Source: an uncultured Fluviicola sp. (GTDB lineage: Bacteria > Bacteroidota > Bacteroidia > Flavobacteriales > Crocinitomicaceae). Taken from it: a stretch of 64,000 nt of DNA. Both the position numbers and the translations under genes were made by a program. Under the pieces are notes generated by a model. That model saw only the letters and a list, made by a program, of their open reading frames with translations. It had not been told where the DNA came from and did not search any database. The stretch is from NCBI RefSeq assembly GCF_946478805.1, contig NZ_CAMLDC010000007.1:1-64000 (forward strand). The letters run 5' to 3'. Position 1 is the first letter of the stretch. Each line of letters starts with the position of its first letter. Positions 28,050 through 37,302 of this stretch are shown here, piece after piece.

Positions 28050-29225
28050 TTACTCTTCCTCAGGTTCGGCGCGTTTAATCACCGTTCTGGGTTCATCAAA
28101 ACTCGTTTTCTTATATGGAAAGACATCTGCTAATTCACCACTGTAAAAGAATTCATATGCAACTGATCCAAAAGTGTAATCCGTGTTTTTGATTTTATAG
28201 ACGGAACCTCCGACTGCGGGATTGGGTTTTGGAACTGAGCGTTGAAAACCAAGGTTAAACAGGGAAGCCAATATTTCAGGTCGATCATTAATCGGATAAC
28301 CTGCCTTTTCCCATTGGGTCTTGATTTCTCTCAGGAATAATGCAGTGTACAGATAGGAATAGTAGTGATTTTCCCACTGGACCAATCGTTGTAATCGTAA
28401 GTCAAGGGTGTCATTGGCTTTCGTTGCATAAGTAGCTGTTGAATCAAAATCCAGGAGGGCTTCGTATTTTTCTCCGGGATAAAACTCACTGTCCTTTTCA
28501 GCTAAATAATGCTCAATCGTCATGGCTGTTCCATTCTTGATTCCCGTAACTCCATAAGATAGATGGTTCTCAAGAGCCAATACTTTAAGAGGCCCGATGT
28601 ATCTTTTGTACGATTCCCTGCTGGAATTGAACAGTCGGATTTGTTCTCCGACCAAGCAGGCTACGATCAATCGCGGTTCAACTCCTGTCACATGATAAAC
28701 CGAATCGATGTATTTTTTGTCTTTGGTGACAGCCTGTTTGAAATCCTGCCATTCAGCGATATTCATCCATTCAAAAACGCTCAACCCGGTTGTTTTTTGA
28801 GCTGTGTTTTCATTTTTGTACTTCCATTTGGATCGGGCTTTCAGGTACGCTTTATTCTTTTTTAATTGAAGATCGACAGCATCCAGCATGCGCAATGCTA
28901 GTTTCTCATCTTTACTCTCATTATAGATTTCCAGGATTTGATTGGCATTCTTCGGATAGAAATCATTGACCAGTAGTATGCGGTTTAGAACTTCAAAACG
29001 GTGCTTGATCATGGACACGGAATCAACTTTGAAAGATTGATCGTATTTGTCGTGCATCTCAGAAAAGTAGCGGTTGTTTTCGTCCACGGAACCACCTTCG
29101 TTGGTCCAATTGAATTTCACCGCAAAATAAGTTGCTGTTAAGAGAAAGCCATAAGCAGCAAAACCATAGAGTAAGATGGTGTAAGGTATTTTGAACCACT
29201 TTTTCCTAAGAAAGGAGAATTTCAT
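28050..29225 (-). CDS. Membrane-anchored protein with lysozyme-like region
   Basis: 391 residues. An N-terminal membrane anchor (about 15-37) is followed by a helical periplasmic domain. Residues about 175-345 follow the order of lysozyme-like lytic transglycosylases: VEPRLIVACLVGEQIRLF (candidate catalytic Glu in GEQ), LSYGVTGIKNGTAMTIEHYL, YLYTALFLREIKTQWEKAG, and PEILASLFNLGFQ in place of the usual AYNAG. This is fold resemblance read by eye, not a confident family call. A peptidoglycan-cleaving role is inferred. It has its own promoter at 29249. Confidence 0.6.
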   Translation of the reverse strand: MKFSFLRKKWFKIPYTILLYGFAAYGFLLTATYFAVKFNWTNEGGSVDENNRYFSEMHDKYDQSFKVDSVSMIKHRFEVLNRILLVNDFYPKNANQILEIYNESKDEKLALRMLDAVDLQLKKNKAYLKARSKWKYKNENTAQKTTGLSVFEWMNIAEWQDFKQAVTKDKKYIDSVYHVTGVEPRLIVACLVGEQIRLFNSSRESYKRYIGPLKVLALENHLSYGVTGIKNGTAMTIEHYLAEKDSEFYPGEKYEALLDFDSTATYATKANDTLDLRLQRLVQWENHYYSYLYTALFLREIKTQWEKAGYPINDRPEILASLFNLGFQRSVPKPNPAVGGSVYKIKNTDYTFGSVAYEFFYSGELADVFPYKKTSFDEPRTVIKRAEPEEE

Positions 29226-29248
29226 TCGTGTTTATTTAAAAACCGGTA

Positions 29249-29256
29249 CAAAGCTA
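29249..29256 (-). promoter_or_regulatory. -7 box upstream of lysozyme-like gene
   Basis: Read leftward this is TAGCTTTG, an exact TAnnTTTG match, 23 bases before the ATG. A TTTTC sequence about 19 bases upstream may serve as -33. Confidence 0.5.
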
Positions 29257-29271
29257 GAAATAGATTCGATT

Positions 29272-29393
29272 AATTGAAAATTGAGAATGCAAAAATTGAA
29301 AAGGAGAACCTATACTTTAGACTGCGCTAACGCTTGTCATTGAATAGACTTTGTTTTTTCTCTTTTCAATTCTCCGTTTTACATTTTCAATTC
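29272..29393. repeat. Post-stop AT-rich inverted repeat, copy 1
   Basis: The left arm (29272-29308) and right arm (29358-29393) form a long imperfect inverted repeat. The right arm begins at the stop codon of the VWA gene in that gene's reading direction. The arm differs at only about 4 of 35 positions from 38899-38933 and about 4 of 35 from 42057-42091. Confidence 0.65.
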
Positions 29394-30816
29394 ACTTTTT
29401 GATTCCCTTGAATGAAGCAATCCGGATCTCCTGTGTCAGGTTAGAATGGGCATCTACCAACTTTTTAATCGGGACAAAACGGCCATTTCCAAAATGAGCA
29501 GCTTCCGTCATCAGCTGTGCATCCCGGTCTTTTGTTTGAATTCCCACCACAGAAAATACAACTCCATCTTTCGCATATTTTTGAACGGTTTTCTGATAAT
29601 CATCCGAATCTTTGTTGAAAGCTCCATCTGTAATCACAATTACCATGTTTGTTTTGTTCGGATCGTAATTTTTCATTACCTCCTTGAATCCTAATTTAAT
29701 CCCTTTCCCGCCGGCCGTCATACCGAGTGGTTTCAGATCGGAAATCGACTTCTTCAATTCGTCCTTGTGATCACCCGAAGTCGGACTCTGAAAAACTTCT
29801 GCGGTATTTGCATAAGTTACCAATCCCATCTTATCTTGTGGACGCAACTTACTGGCTAATTGGTTCAGTGAGTATTTCATCAGGTCCATTTTTTCACCCA
29901 TTTTCATCGAACTGGAAATATCGATTACAAAGACCACATTGACATCCTTGAAGTAAGACTCGTCGAAATTATCTACCGGAATGGATACCAATTCGGGTAC
30001 TACTTTTTCCGTGACGGTATCAATGGCCTGATTCATCATTTGCTGGTCCAGCTCTTTTTGTGACTCTTCCACGGACAGTTGTTGTGCTAAATCAACCGTG
30101 TCTGCTGAAGGTTTATTTGTCGGTGCCGGAAGTTCGTACCCCGGATCTTTGGAGAGTGGAATAGTGATCTCGGAAATATCCGGACCAACATAAATTCCTG
30201 CTTCTTTTGTCAGGTAACCGTCTCTACTAACGATGAAATAGAAAAATCCGGGAGGTAATTCTTCTTCAAATTGCCCCAATCTTCCTGTGATCCAGGTTCC
30301 ACTCGGCCGACCATTATGAACAATGCTCACAGTTGATTTTGAGAGCGTCTGTTTACTATCCTTGTCAATCGTTATAATCGTTAATTCGCTTGGTCTTGAA
30401 GAGTTTGGAGCGGTCGCATTGAAATCCGGGCATTTGGTGAGGTAATGGTCTTCGGGAAGATCATCCAGTAGTTTTCCCGTCAGGTGATAAATGATCGGGG
30501 CATCGGTCTGGTCGCTTAAATGTAATTTGACCACCAGGTTGAAATCACCTTTCTTCTTCGGGTTGACTTGAATCCTGAGATGAACGGTTGAATCGGGTGC
30601 AATCAGGTCGGAAGTCAGGCGATAAGTCACTTCCGGGCTGTGTTCTACGCGCAGGATATAAATTTTCTGACTTTTTGGATTCCCGATTGCCAGATCAATG
30701 TATCGTTTCGAATTGGCATGAATCTCACCAAAATCGATCACGTCGTCTCCAATAGTTCCCTGTCCGAAAACCAATCGGGCAAAAAATGCGAAACAAATGA
30801 TTAATCTTATTTTCAT
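29392..30816 (-). CDS. VWA-domain secreted protein with DUF1573-like and CarbR-like domains
   Basis: The ATG at 30816 is preferred over a TTG two codons earlier. Signal peptide MKIRLIICFAFFARLVFGQ. Residues about 20-115 form a DUF1573/ASH-like beta-sandwich (IDFGEIHANSKRYIDLAIGN). About 140-230 is a carboxypeptidase-regulatory-like fold (RPSELTIITIDKD, LPPGFFYFIVSRDGYL). The C-terminus (about 293-470) is a von Willebrand A domain with a complete MIDAS: DISSS (residues 299-303), the later GMTAGGKG threonine, and VITDGAFN. It probably binds a protein or matrix ligand through a divalent metal in the periplasm or on the surface. Confidence 0.82.
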   Translation of the reverse strand: MKIRLIICFAFFARLVFGQGTIGDDVIDFGEIHANSKRYIDLAIGNPKSQKIYILRVEHSPEVTYRLTSDLIAPDSTVHLRIQVNPKKKGDFNLVVKLHLSDQTDAPIIYHLTGKLLDDLPEDHYLTKCPDFNATAPNSSRPSELTIITIDKDSKQTLSKSTVSIVHNGRPSGTWITGRLGQFEEELPPGFFYFIVSRDGYLTKEAGIYVGPDISEITIPLSKDPGYELPAPTNKPSADTVDLAQQLSVEESQKELDQQMMNQAIDTVTEKVVPELVSIPVDNFDESYFKDVNVVFVIDISSSMKMGEKMDLMKYSLNQLASKLRPQDKMGLVTYANTAEVFQSPTSGDHKDELKKSISDLKPLGMTAGGKGIKLGFKEVMKNYDPNKTNMVIVITDGAFNKDSDDYQKTVQKYAKDGVVFSVVGIQTKDRDAQLMTEAAHFGNGRFVPIKKLVDAHSNLTQEIRIASFKGIKK

Positions 30817-30928
30817 CGACAATAACTAAGTCTAAAATACAATAAAATTCAATTTGCAATAAGGATGCCATTACTATTGATCGGAATATTGTGAAAATAA
30901 ATATAGCTAAAATTACATCAAGGGATAT

Positions 30929-32440
30929 TTATTTTTCCCATTCATAAAGGTATAAAACGTCGAAATTTTCGAATCCCCTGACATATCGATTCATGGATTG
31001 TTCTTTTTTTGAAATACTTTGAACAACCAGCTTGAATCCCATTTTGTCTATGTTTCCGGGAAGGTAGTTGTGATCAAGGTCATATCCGCGGATGACCAGC
31101 AAATTAACATCTTTATGATTAAACATGGTATCAGACAGATTCGCCAGATTATCAATTTGTTGAAAATGAATATCCTTTTCCAAATAAATTTTTTCCGGAA
31201 GAGTACCCCATGGATTATACGGATTTGCAAAAGGAGTATTGATTAAATGAACGGATTGTTTACCATAGTGTGTTCGGATGTATTGAGTGATTTCCGTTCT
31301 GCCCAGTCCGGCTGATTTTGTGGTCATGAAGAAAAGTCCTACGCTATTTATGAAGAGTAAAACAGTTACGGTGCCGTAAATGAGTAATCTGAATGGATTT
31401 TTGAGTTTTTTGGACTGATTTAATAGTGTGAAAGTGGAAACAATGAAAAAGGGAGCTAAAAATACAATGGGAAATAAGAATCGTTCTTCTTTATGTGAAA
31501 TCAGTGAGTGAATTAATATAAACGGAATAACAAACCAACTAATTGGATTTTTCGGTTTTATAATACTTGTTAGAACGAAGCAAATAATAAGGACGACACC
31601 GATAAAATGAGTTGGCAGTTGATACAAAGCTTCGAGGTAATAATATCGGGAAGATTCTCCAAAACTCGATTCTGTATTATTCAGGATATCATTTTCGAAA
31701 AAGAGCCAAAAATATTTCCACGGAGTGAAAACCCATTCCGAATAAAACCAGCGGTCAATAAAAACTCCGAGTAATAGAACGAATGAAAAACCGGATAAAA
31801 CCTTTAAAGTTGATTGAAGTTTTTGTTGCCCGTAAATTAAATGGTAGGTTCCGATCCCTATGAGGCCGAATGCCATTTGAAATCGAAAAAGAAAGGATAA
31901 TCCAAACAAAATACCGACAATAAATGGGCGGTATTTATTTTTGCCCATATCGAAGTAAAGGCCCAAGCCAAAAAGCAAACAAATTGTAGCCCAGGTTTCG
32001 GAACTAAAGCGTACACTCAAAAACGGAATGTACCACATAAGGAGTAATAAAGACAGATAGATTATGCTTAAAAAGCTGTTTGTTTGTTCCGTCTTAAAGA
32101 TCGAACTACTTGATTTCCGGTAGAAAAAAAATAATGCAGCAAGGCATGAAAACCCGCTTATCAATCGCAGGATGAACAAAGAAGTATAAATGTCAGTGAT
32201 GTGAAAGAAAGAATTGATACTGAAGATCCAGTAGGCCAGAGTAGGAAGTAGAGCTGATCTGATTTGTGTATGGTATTCCCAAGCTAATTCTTGTGGAGTA
32301 TTCCAGCCGGCTTTTAGTCCCGCGAATTCGATAACCTGGTAATGTTCATCAGCATGAAAATAACCCACACTAAAATAAGCTGTAAGCACGAAGATGATTG
32401 CAGCCAAAAGAACAATAAATGTTTTGAAGTTTAATTTCAT
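30929..32440 (-). CDS. GT22-like polytopic mannosyltransferase (Alg9/PIG-B type)
   Basis: 503 residues, about 10 membrane helices. HADEHYQVIEFA (residues 29-40) matches the H-P-D-E-x-x-Q motif of GT22 glycosyltransferases in the first periplasmic loop, and ISHKEERFLFPIVF (315-328) matches the HKEeRF motif after the later helices. GT22 enzymes use polyprenyl-phosphate-linked sugars. The acceptor is probably a surface glycan or lipid. Single gene, 64 bases after the DUF2911 gene and its terminator. Confidence 0.8.
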   Translation of the reverse strand: MKLNFKTFIVLLAAIIFVLTAYFSVGYFHADEHYQVIEFAGLKAGWNTPQELAWEYHTQIRSALLPTLAYWIFSINSFFHITDIYTSLFILRLISGFSCLAALFFFYRKSSSSIFKTEQTNSFLSIIYLSLLLLMWYIPFLSVRFSSETWATICLLFGLGLYFDMGKNKYRPFIVGILFGLSFLFRFQMAFGLIGIGTYHLIYGQQKLQSTLKVLSGFSFVLLLGVFIDRWFYSEWVFTPWKYFWLFFENDILNNTESSFGESSRYYYLEALYQLPTHFIGVVLIICFVLTSIIKPKNPISWFVIPFILIHSLISHKEERFLFPIVFLAPFFIVSTFTLLNQSKKLKNPFRLLIYGTVTVLLFINSVGLFFMTTKSAGLGRTEITQYIRTHYGKQSVHLINTPFANPYNPWGTLPEKIYLEKDIHFQQIDNLANLSDTMFNHKDVNLLVIRGYDLDHNYLPGNIDKMGFKLVVQSISKKEQSMNRYVRGFENFDVLYLYEWEK

Positions 32441-32447
32441 AGGTATA

Positions 32448-32484
32448 AAATAACCGATTAGAAACGAAATCTAATCGGTTATTT
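32448..32484 (-). terminator. 15-bp perfect hairpin after DUF2911 gene
   Basis: A perfect 15-bp stem (32448-32462 with 32470-32484) with a 7-base loop, followed leftward by a short T-rich stretch. It ends the DUF2911 transcript ahead of the GT22 gene. Confidence 0.8.
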
Positions 32485-32504
32485 GAAAAGGTTGCATTTA
32501 ATTT

Positions 32505-33347
32505 TTATTTACCCCATTCTTTCAATGACTCATTGAACATTTTGGTGTAGTTGTCGTATTTTGTTTTTTCAGACAAAGCCAATCCTTTTTTTGCAGATTC
32601 GATAGCTCCTTTTTTGTCACCCAATTCTGCCTGGATTAATGATTTCGTACGTAAGATCCAGAAAGCATCCGGGCTCATGTCGGAAGCTTTGGTAGCCCAT
32701 TCTAATGCTTTTTTTAGGTCCTTTTTGCTTTCGTAGTAATAACTTGCTGCACCGAAGTAGTCATTTGCTGAAGGTCCGGCCAATGTTTTGTTGATGTTTG
32801 CCATCACTTTGGCATCTGTCGGAACCCCAAAAGGAAACGTAACAGCTGTCTGATCCCATTTCATGGTCAAAGTAGCTCCGTTTACAGACTCCAATCCGTC
32901 AATTGAAATGGTAAATGTTTCAACAACATCTTTCATTGCAGTGGCTTTTGAAGAAACCTTCAACGCTACTTTTTTGTCATCCCATTTCTCAGGAGTCCCC
33001 CAGTTTTCCGTATCGGTGTAGAAAATCAAATCCCAGGATTCTTTTGTCGGTTTCGTATAAAGTGCATAGGTCCCGGGTTTCAAGGAATCTTTCCCGAAAA
33101 TCAACACATCGGAATTAGTAAACTTCGTGTTTTCGTTGGCACCTGTTCTCCAAACTTCTCCGAATGGAACAACATCTCCGAAAATCACGCGGTTTTTCTT
33201 ACTTGGTCGGGAATATTGAATGGTTACGTCCGTAAGGCCCACTGTTTGCTCCAATTTACTCTTCGGGCTAGGTTGTGGTGCTAATTGTGCGTTAGATAAT
33301 GTACTGAAGCCAATAGCTAAAATTACTGTTGTGAATAATTGTTTCAT
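32505..33347 (-). CDS. DUF2911 secreted protein with TPR-like C-terminus
   Basis: 280 residues. Signal peptide MKQLFTTVILAIGFSTLSNA. Residues about 25-185 are the DUF2911 beta-domain: VTIQYSRPSKKNRVIFG, VPFGEVWRTGANENTKF, LKPGTYALYTKPTKESWDL and NWGTPEKWDDKKVAL are family landmarks. The last 90 residues are alpha-helical with two TPR-like pairs (ALEWATKASDMSPDAFWIL, GDKKGAIESAKKGLALSEK). Function of DUF2911 is not established. The gene has its own terminator downstream. Confidence 0.88.
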   Translation of the reverse strand: MKQLFTTVILAIGFSTLSNAQLAPQPSPKSKLEQTVGLTDVTIQYSRPSKKNRVIFGDVVPFGEVWRTGANENTKFTNSDVLIFGKDSLKPGTYALYTKPTKESWDLIFYTDTENWGTPEKWDDKKVALKVSSKATAMKDVVETFTISIDGLESVNGATLTMKWDQTAVTFPFGVPTDAKVMANINKTLAGPSANDYFGAASYYYESKKDLKKALEWATKASDMSPDAFWILRTKSLIQAELGDKKGAIESAKKGLALSEKTKYDNYTKMFNESLKEWGK

Positions 33348-33371
33348 GGTATTGAATTTTAATTGTTAGAC

Positions 33372-33396
33372 AAAAAAAAGTTGGGATTAACCCAAC
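33372..33396 (-). terminator. Terminator overlapping ppa stop codon
   Basis: Stem 33380-33385 with 33391-33396 and loop ATTAA, followed leftward by eight T residues. The ppa stop lies in the loop. A clean intrinsic terminator. Confidence 0.85.
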
Positions 33397-34073
33397 AATT
33401 TCTCTAAAGCGGAAGACAGGTTTTCGTCTGCATTTCCAAATTTATTCATATAATCTGTGTGTGATCTCTTGATTACTTCGAATGCTTCTTCTTTTCCGTA
33501 AACGTGGGTGATTTCAACGTTTTTGGCACCTCCGTCCAGGTCTTTGTATGTCAGGAAGAAATGACGTACGCGGTCGATAACCATTTTCGGCATTTCAGAG
33601 ATGTCTTCGATTGACCCGTAAGCCTGGTCGCCTTTCAAAACTGCAATGATCTTGTCGTCAGCTTCACCACCATCCAACATACGGAAACCACCAATTACCT
33701 TTGCATCACAAATGATATTGCCCATGTTGAAGGAACGCTCGGAAAGAACACAGATGTCTAAGGGATCACCGTCACCAACGATATCCGTTCTACCCGTTTT
33801 TTCATTGGAAAAAGCAGCGACTTCTTTGTCACAATAAGTTTGCGGAACAAATCCATACAGGCATGGCATGTGATTCGACAGCTTTTGCGGTCTGTCAACC
33901 ATGATATATCCGGATGGTTTATGGATCTCATATTTGATAGAATCTGCCGGGATGATTTCGATAAAGGCATTGACGATTGCCGGTTGTTTTTCACCGATTT
34001 CAATTCCATGCCAAGGATGCGAAGTAAAACGCTTACTCATTGCATCAATAACTGCTTTAATTTCTGCTTTCAT
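33387..34073 (-). CDS. ppa: Inorganic pyrophosphatase (family I)
   Basis: The ATG at 34073 gives 228 residues; the TTG three codons earlier overlaps the -7 box, so it is rejected. VGDGDPLDICVL (Asp101, Asp103, Asp106) is the PPase signature binding Mg2+ and pyrophosphate. IKYEIHKPSGYIMVDRP provides the first metal and substrate strand (Lys and Glu residues), and KVIGGFRMLDGGEADDKII the later acidic residues. The protein hydrolyses pyrophosphate, which drives biosynthesis. At 228 residues it is somewhat longer than bacterial family I enzymes of about 175. Own promoter and terminator, so monocistronic. Confidence 0.93.
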   Translation of the reverse strand: MKAEIKAVIDAMSKRFTSHPWHGIEIGEKQPAIVNAFIEIIPADSIKYEIHKPSGYIMVDRPQKLSNHMPCLYGFVPQTYCDKEVAAFSNEKTGRTDIVGDGDPLDICVLSERSFNMGNIICDAKVIGGFRMLDGGEADDKIIAVLKGDQAYGSIEDISEMPKMVIDRVRHFFLTYKDLDGGAKNVEITHVYGKEEAFEVIKRSHTDYMNKFGNADENLSSALEKLLG

Positions 34074-34079
34074 AGGGTG

Positions 34080-34087
34080 CAAATGTA
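34080..34087 (-). promoter_or_regulatory. -7 box 6 bp from ppa start (near-leaderless)
   Basis: Read leftward TACATTTG, an exact TAnnTTTG match, ending six bases before the ATG at 34073. Transcription would start at or just before the start codon. Confidence 0.5.
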
Positions 34088-34174
34088 TACAAACTTGAAC
34101 AATTTGGGAAACAGAAAATGGAAGGAAAGATTTCTTAAGATTATGGACCCAAGACTAGAGACCAATTTTTCTCT

Positions 34175-35311
34175 TTAGTCTTCTGCCTTTGATTTGTCGT
34201 CTTTTGATTCAGTTGAACCTTGAAAAATCCTTACATCTCTTTGCGGATAAGGAATTGTAATCTTATAATGCCTGAAAAGACGGTCAATCTCAAAGCGGAT
34301 CTCTGATTTGTAAATATTGACATCCCAACTCTGGTCGGCCCAAAACATCACTTCCATCTGAAGTCCGTTTTCCCCGAAATCATTCAGTCGGACGCTTACT
34401 CCTTTTGACTTGTGCACCTTCGGATGGCTCAAGACTGCTTGTTTCAGGATTTCACTTACCAAATGAGTATCACTTCCATAGGCAACGGTTACCGGCAGGC
34501 GAAAGCGGGAGAGCGTGCTTCCGTGACTCCAGTTTTCGACATATTCTTGCGTTAGTTTCGCATTTGGAACGATCAGGATATTTCCGTCCCGGGTTTCAAT
34601 CTGGGTGGTTCGTACATTGATCCGGATAATTTTTGCAACCATCGGGTCGGATGATTTTCCGTCATTGAATTCTACTACATCTCCCACGCGGATACTTCCT
34701 TCAAAAAGCAAGACAAAACCGGAGAACATGTCTTTGAAAACATCTTGTAAACCTAATCCCAAACCTACCAATAATGCTGCAGAACCGCCCAGGAACAATT
34801 TTGCATCGACGTCGAGTGCAAACAGGATGAAAACGAACGCGAGTACGTTGATGATGTATTTGGCAACTTGTGTATAGACGTATTCCGTACCAATTTCGGT
34901 CATTTTTTGTCTTTTGAACCGGCGCTGAATAAACAGGCGAACCACGTTCAGAACCACCCGGGCACCGAAAATGATCAGGATTACCAAAATCACATCTTCG
35001 AAGCTGATTTTAATCTTGGAGGTATCAATAAAGTGATAATCCAAAAATTCACGGAAGGTGACTCCGTCGTTATTGATATTAAAGCTTTTTACGGAAATGT
35101 AGGCAGCCAATGCAAAACCACTCTGGCTCAACAGGCGCAGTAAAATTGCTTTTCGCCCTTCCAAATGAATGTTTGCGGAATTCAGGTATCTTTTGACAGA
35201 TCGGTGAATGATTTTTTTGGCAACATAAGCTAAAAAGAAAGAAACGGCAATGATCAGGATGTTCAGATAGGATACGGCGATCAGGCCAAGCTTAAATCGT
35301 TCTTCCTGCAT
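34175..35311 (-). CDS. MscS-family mechanosensitive channel
   Basis: 378 residues. Three to four helices lie in the first 180 residues, including a long one ending LNVVRLFIQRRFKRQ. The pore and first cytoplasmic segment AALLVGLGLGLQDVFKDMFSGFVLLFEG (about 180-205) is the MscS landmark, followed by the beta-domain (IRVGDVVEFNDGK, RTTQIETRDGNILIVPNAKL, ENWSHGSTL). It opens under membrane tension to release solutes. It lies two bases after dnaG in the same direction, so it is translated from the same message, though a functional link is not expected. Confidence 0.9.
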   Translation of the reverse strand: MQEERFKLGLIAVSYLNILIIAVSFFLAYVAKKIIHRSVKRYLNSANIHLEGRKAILLRLLSQSGFALAAYISVKSFNINNDGVTFREFLDYHFIDTSKIKISFEDVILVILIIFGARVVLNVVRLFIQRRFKRQKMTEIGTEYVYTQVAKYIINVLAFVFILFALDVDAKLFLGGSAALLVGLGLGLQDVFKDMFSGFVLLFEGSIRVGDVVEFNDGKSSDPMVAKIIRINVRTTQIETRDGNILIVPNAKLTQEYVENWSHGSTLSRFRLPVTVAYGSDTHLVSEILKQAVLSHPKVHKSKGVSVRLNDFGENGLQMEVMFWADQSWDVNIYKSEIRFEIDRLFRHYKITIPYPQRDVRIFQGSTESKDDKSKAED

Positions 35312-35313
35312 GT

Positions 35314-37296
35314 TTAATGAATTATCGTTTGATTCAATTTTCCTGCGATAGACATTTTTACCCGTTCCAAAACAATTTGTTCAGACAGTAAGTCCTGGAA
35401 TTGCTCTTCGGTAATATTCTCAGCCAACTCTGTCAATTCTTCTTGAATTTGTTCGATTCGTTGGATTACACGCAATTTTTTGAAAGCATAGATACTGTTC
35501 ATGACCGAGCTTTTCAATTTGTCTACTTCACGGTTCGTATCTACGTTGTATTTCAAAAGCCACTGCGGGCTCAATTCGTATTGTTCTGTTTCAATTTCAG
35601 TAATCAATTGCACCACTTCCGGATTTTCATGTCGTAACCAATAGGAAACCTTGTACAATGTTTTGGAAGCCAATCCATCTACAATTTGCTGATAGATTTC
35701 CTGGAAAATGGGAAATTGGAAGGTCAATTCGTCCTTTGCCAATTCGTGATTGATCAATTCTGCAACACTGACTTCCACTGTATGCGCCAATCCATGTTCA
35801 TCGATATGATCTGTTGTAATGGCAAAAACCCCATATTTGACCAATACGCGAATCAATTCAAACTCTTCGCTGGCATACGGGCTTTTTACTGCCTGCGCTG
35901 TTGTAGCTTGCGGAGTCGGATTGGTAAAGGTATCGGTCAGTGAAGGATTGGAAGCGATCTGCGGTTCATCCAGGTCCTTGGCGATATGGTTCTTCCGGAG
36001 CTTGTTGAGTTCATTGACAACAACACTTTCATCAAACCCGAAAACACGCGCAATTTCAGTTGTAAAGACAGAACGCGTAATCTGATCGGGAATCAATGAA
36101 ATCGATTGCACGACATCACGAATGATTTGGGCTTTCTGCAATGGGTCGTTATTCCCCTCGGCAAGAAGCATGGAAGTCTTGAAACTTACAAAATCCTGTG
36201 TGTTGGTTTTGATGAAGTCCATTAACTCCGTGGTGCTTACTTTTTTCGAGTAGGAATCCGGGTCATCGCCATCAGGAAAAAGAACGACTTTCACATTCAT
36301 CCCTTCTTCCAGGATCAAATCGATACCGCGGAAGGAAGCTTTGATTCCCGCTGCATCCCCGTCATACAAGATTGTAATATTTTGGGTGTAGCGCTTGATT
36401 AACCGGATCTGTTCCTTTGTCAGTGAAGTTCCGGAAGAAGCCACCGAGTTTGCAACTCCCGCCTGGTGCATGGAAATGACATCCGTGTAGCCCTCACAAA
36501 GAAAACAATTGTCGTATTTGATGATATCTCCTTTTGCAAAGTACAATCCATACAAAATCTCACTTTTGTTGTAAATGATACTTTCCGGGGAGTTGAAGTA
36601 TTTCGCTACTTTCTTGTCCGTGATTAACGTTCGTCCGCCAAATCCCAATACGCGACCGGAAATGGAGTGGATCGGGAACATCACACGGCCACGGAAGAAG
36701 TCGAAGCTGCGTTCTTCTTTGGTCCTGGTTAATCCGACGGATTCCAGGTATTCCTTTTTATATCCTTTTTTGAGAGCTGCTTTAGTGAAATCGTCACCGG
36801 AATTCAAACAATAGCCCAGTTGGAATTTTTTGATGATATCCGCCCTGAATCCACGTTCTTCAAAGTAGGAGAGACCAATATTCTGGCCTTCATTATTTTC
36901 ATGCATGTTGTGCATGAAATGCTCCTTTGCGAATTCATTGATGATATACAGACTTTCGCGTTCGGTAATGGCAGCCATTTCCTCCGCAGTTTGCGGTTTA
37001 TCTTCCGGAACCTGGATCCCATATTTGTCTGCAAGCCATTTTAAAGCTTCCGGGTATGAAAAATGTTCCTTTTCCATGAGGAAACTGACCACCGTTCCAC
37101 CTTTTCCGGAAGAAAAGCACTTGAAAATCTGCTTTGCCGGAGAAACCATGAATGAAGGTGATTTCTCATCCACGAACGGACTCAACCCTTTCAGGTTCGA
37201 TCCCGATTTTTTTAAGTTCACAAATTCCCCGATCACCTCTTCAATACGAGATGTTTGCATGATTTCATCAATGATATGCGGGGGAATGCGTGACAT
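35314..37296 (-). CDS. dnaG: DNA primase with degenerate CHC2 zinc site
   Basis: 660 residues in the standard DnaG order. The N-terminal CHC2 domain (1-95) keeps the fold (LKGLSPFVDEKSPSFMVSPA then KCFSSGKGG), but of the usual ligands only Cys60 remains: Ser39, Val42 and Ser63 replace the expected Cys, His and Cys. The Toprim polymerase domain follows, with FRGRVMFPIHSISGRVLGFGGR, LCEGYTDVISMHQAG and ITILYDGDAAGIKAS (acidic metal site). The C-terminal 180 residues are helical, consistent with the helicase-binding region. It makes RNA primers for replication. Overlaps no neighbour; the MORN lipoprotein is six bases upstream and MscS two bases downstream. Confidence 0.92.
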   Translation of the reverse strand: MSRIPPHIIDEIMQTSRIEEVIGEFVNLKKSGSNLKGLSPFVDEKSPSFMVSPAKQIFKCFSSGKGGTVVSFLMEKEHFSYPEALKWLADKYGIQVPEDKPQTAEEMAAITERESLYIINEFAKEHFMHNMHENNEGQNIGLSYFEERGFRADIIKKFQLGYCLNSGDDFTKAALKKGYKKEYLESVGLTRTKEERSFDFFRGRVMFPIHSISGRVLGFGGRTLITDKKVAKYFNSPESIIYNKSEILYGLYFAKGDIIKYDNCFLCEGYTDVISMHQAGVANSVASSGTSLTKEQIRLIKRYTQNITILYDGDAAGIKASFRGIDLILEEGMNVKVVLFPDGDDPDSYSKKVSTTELMDFIKTNTQDFVSFKTSMLLAEGNNDPLQKAQIIRDVVQSISLIPDQITRSVFTTEIARVFGFDESVVVNELNKLRKNHIAKDLDEPQIASNPSLTDTFTNPTPQATTAQAVKSPYASEEFELIRVLVKYGVFAITTDHIDEHGLAHTVEVSVAELINHELAKDELTFQFPIFQEIYQQIVDGLASKTLYKVSYWLRHENPEVVQLITEIETEQYELSPQWLLKYNVDTNREVDKLKSSVMNSIYAFKKLRVIQRIEQIQEELTELAENITEEQFQDLLSEQIVLERVKMSIAGKLNQTIIH

Positions 37297-37302
37297 ATTT
37301 CC

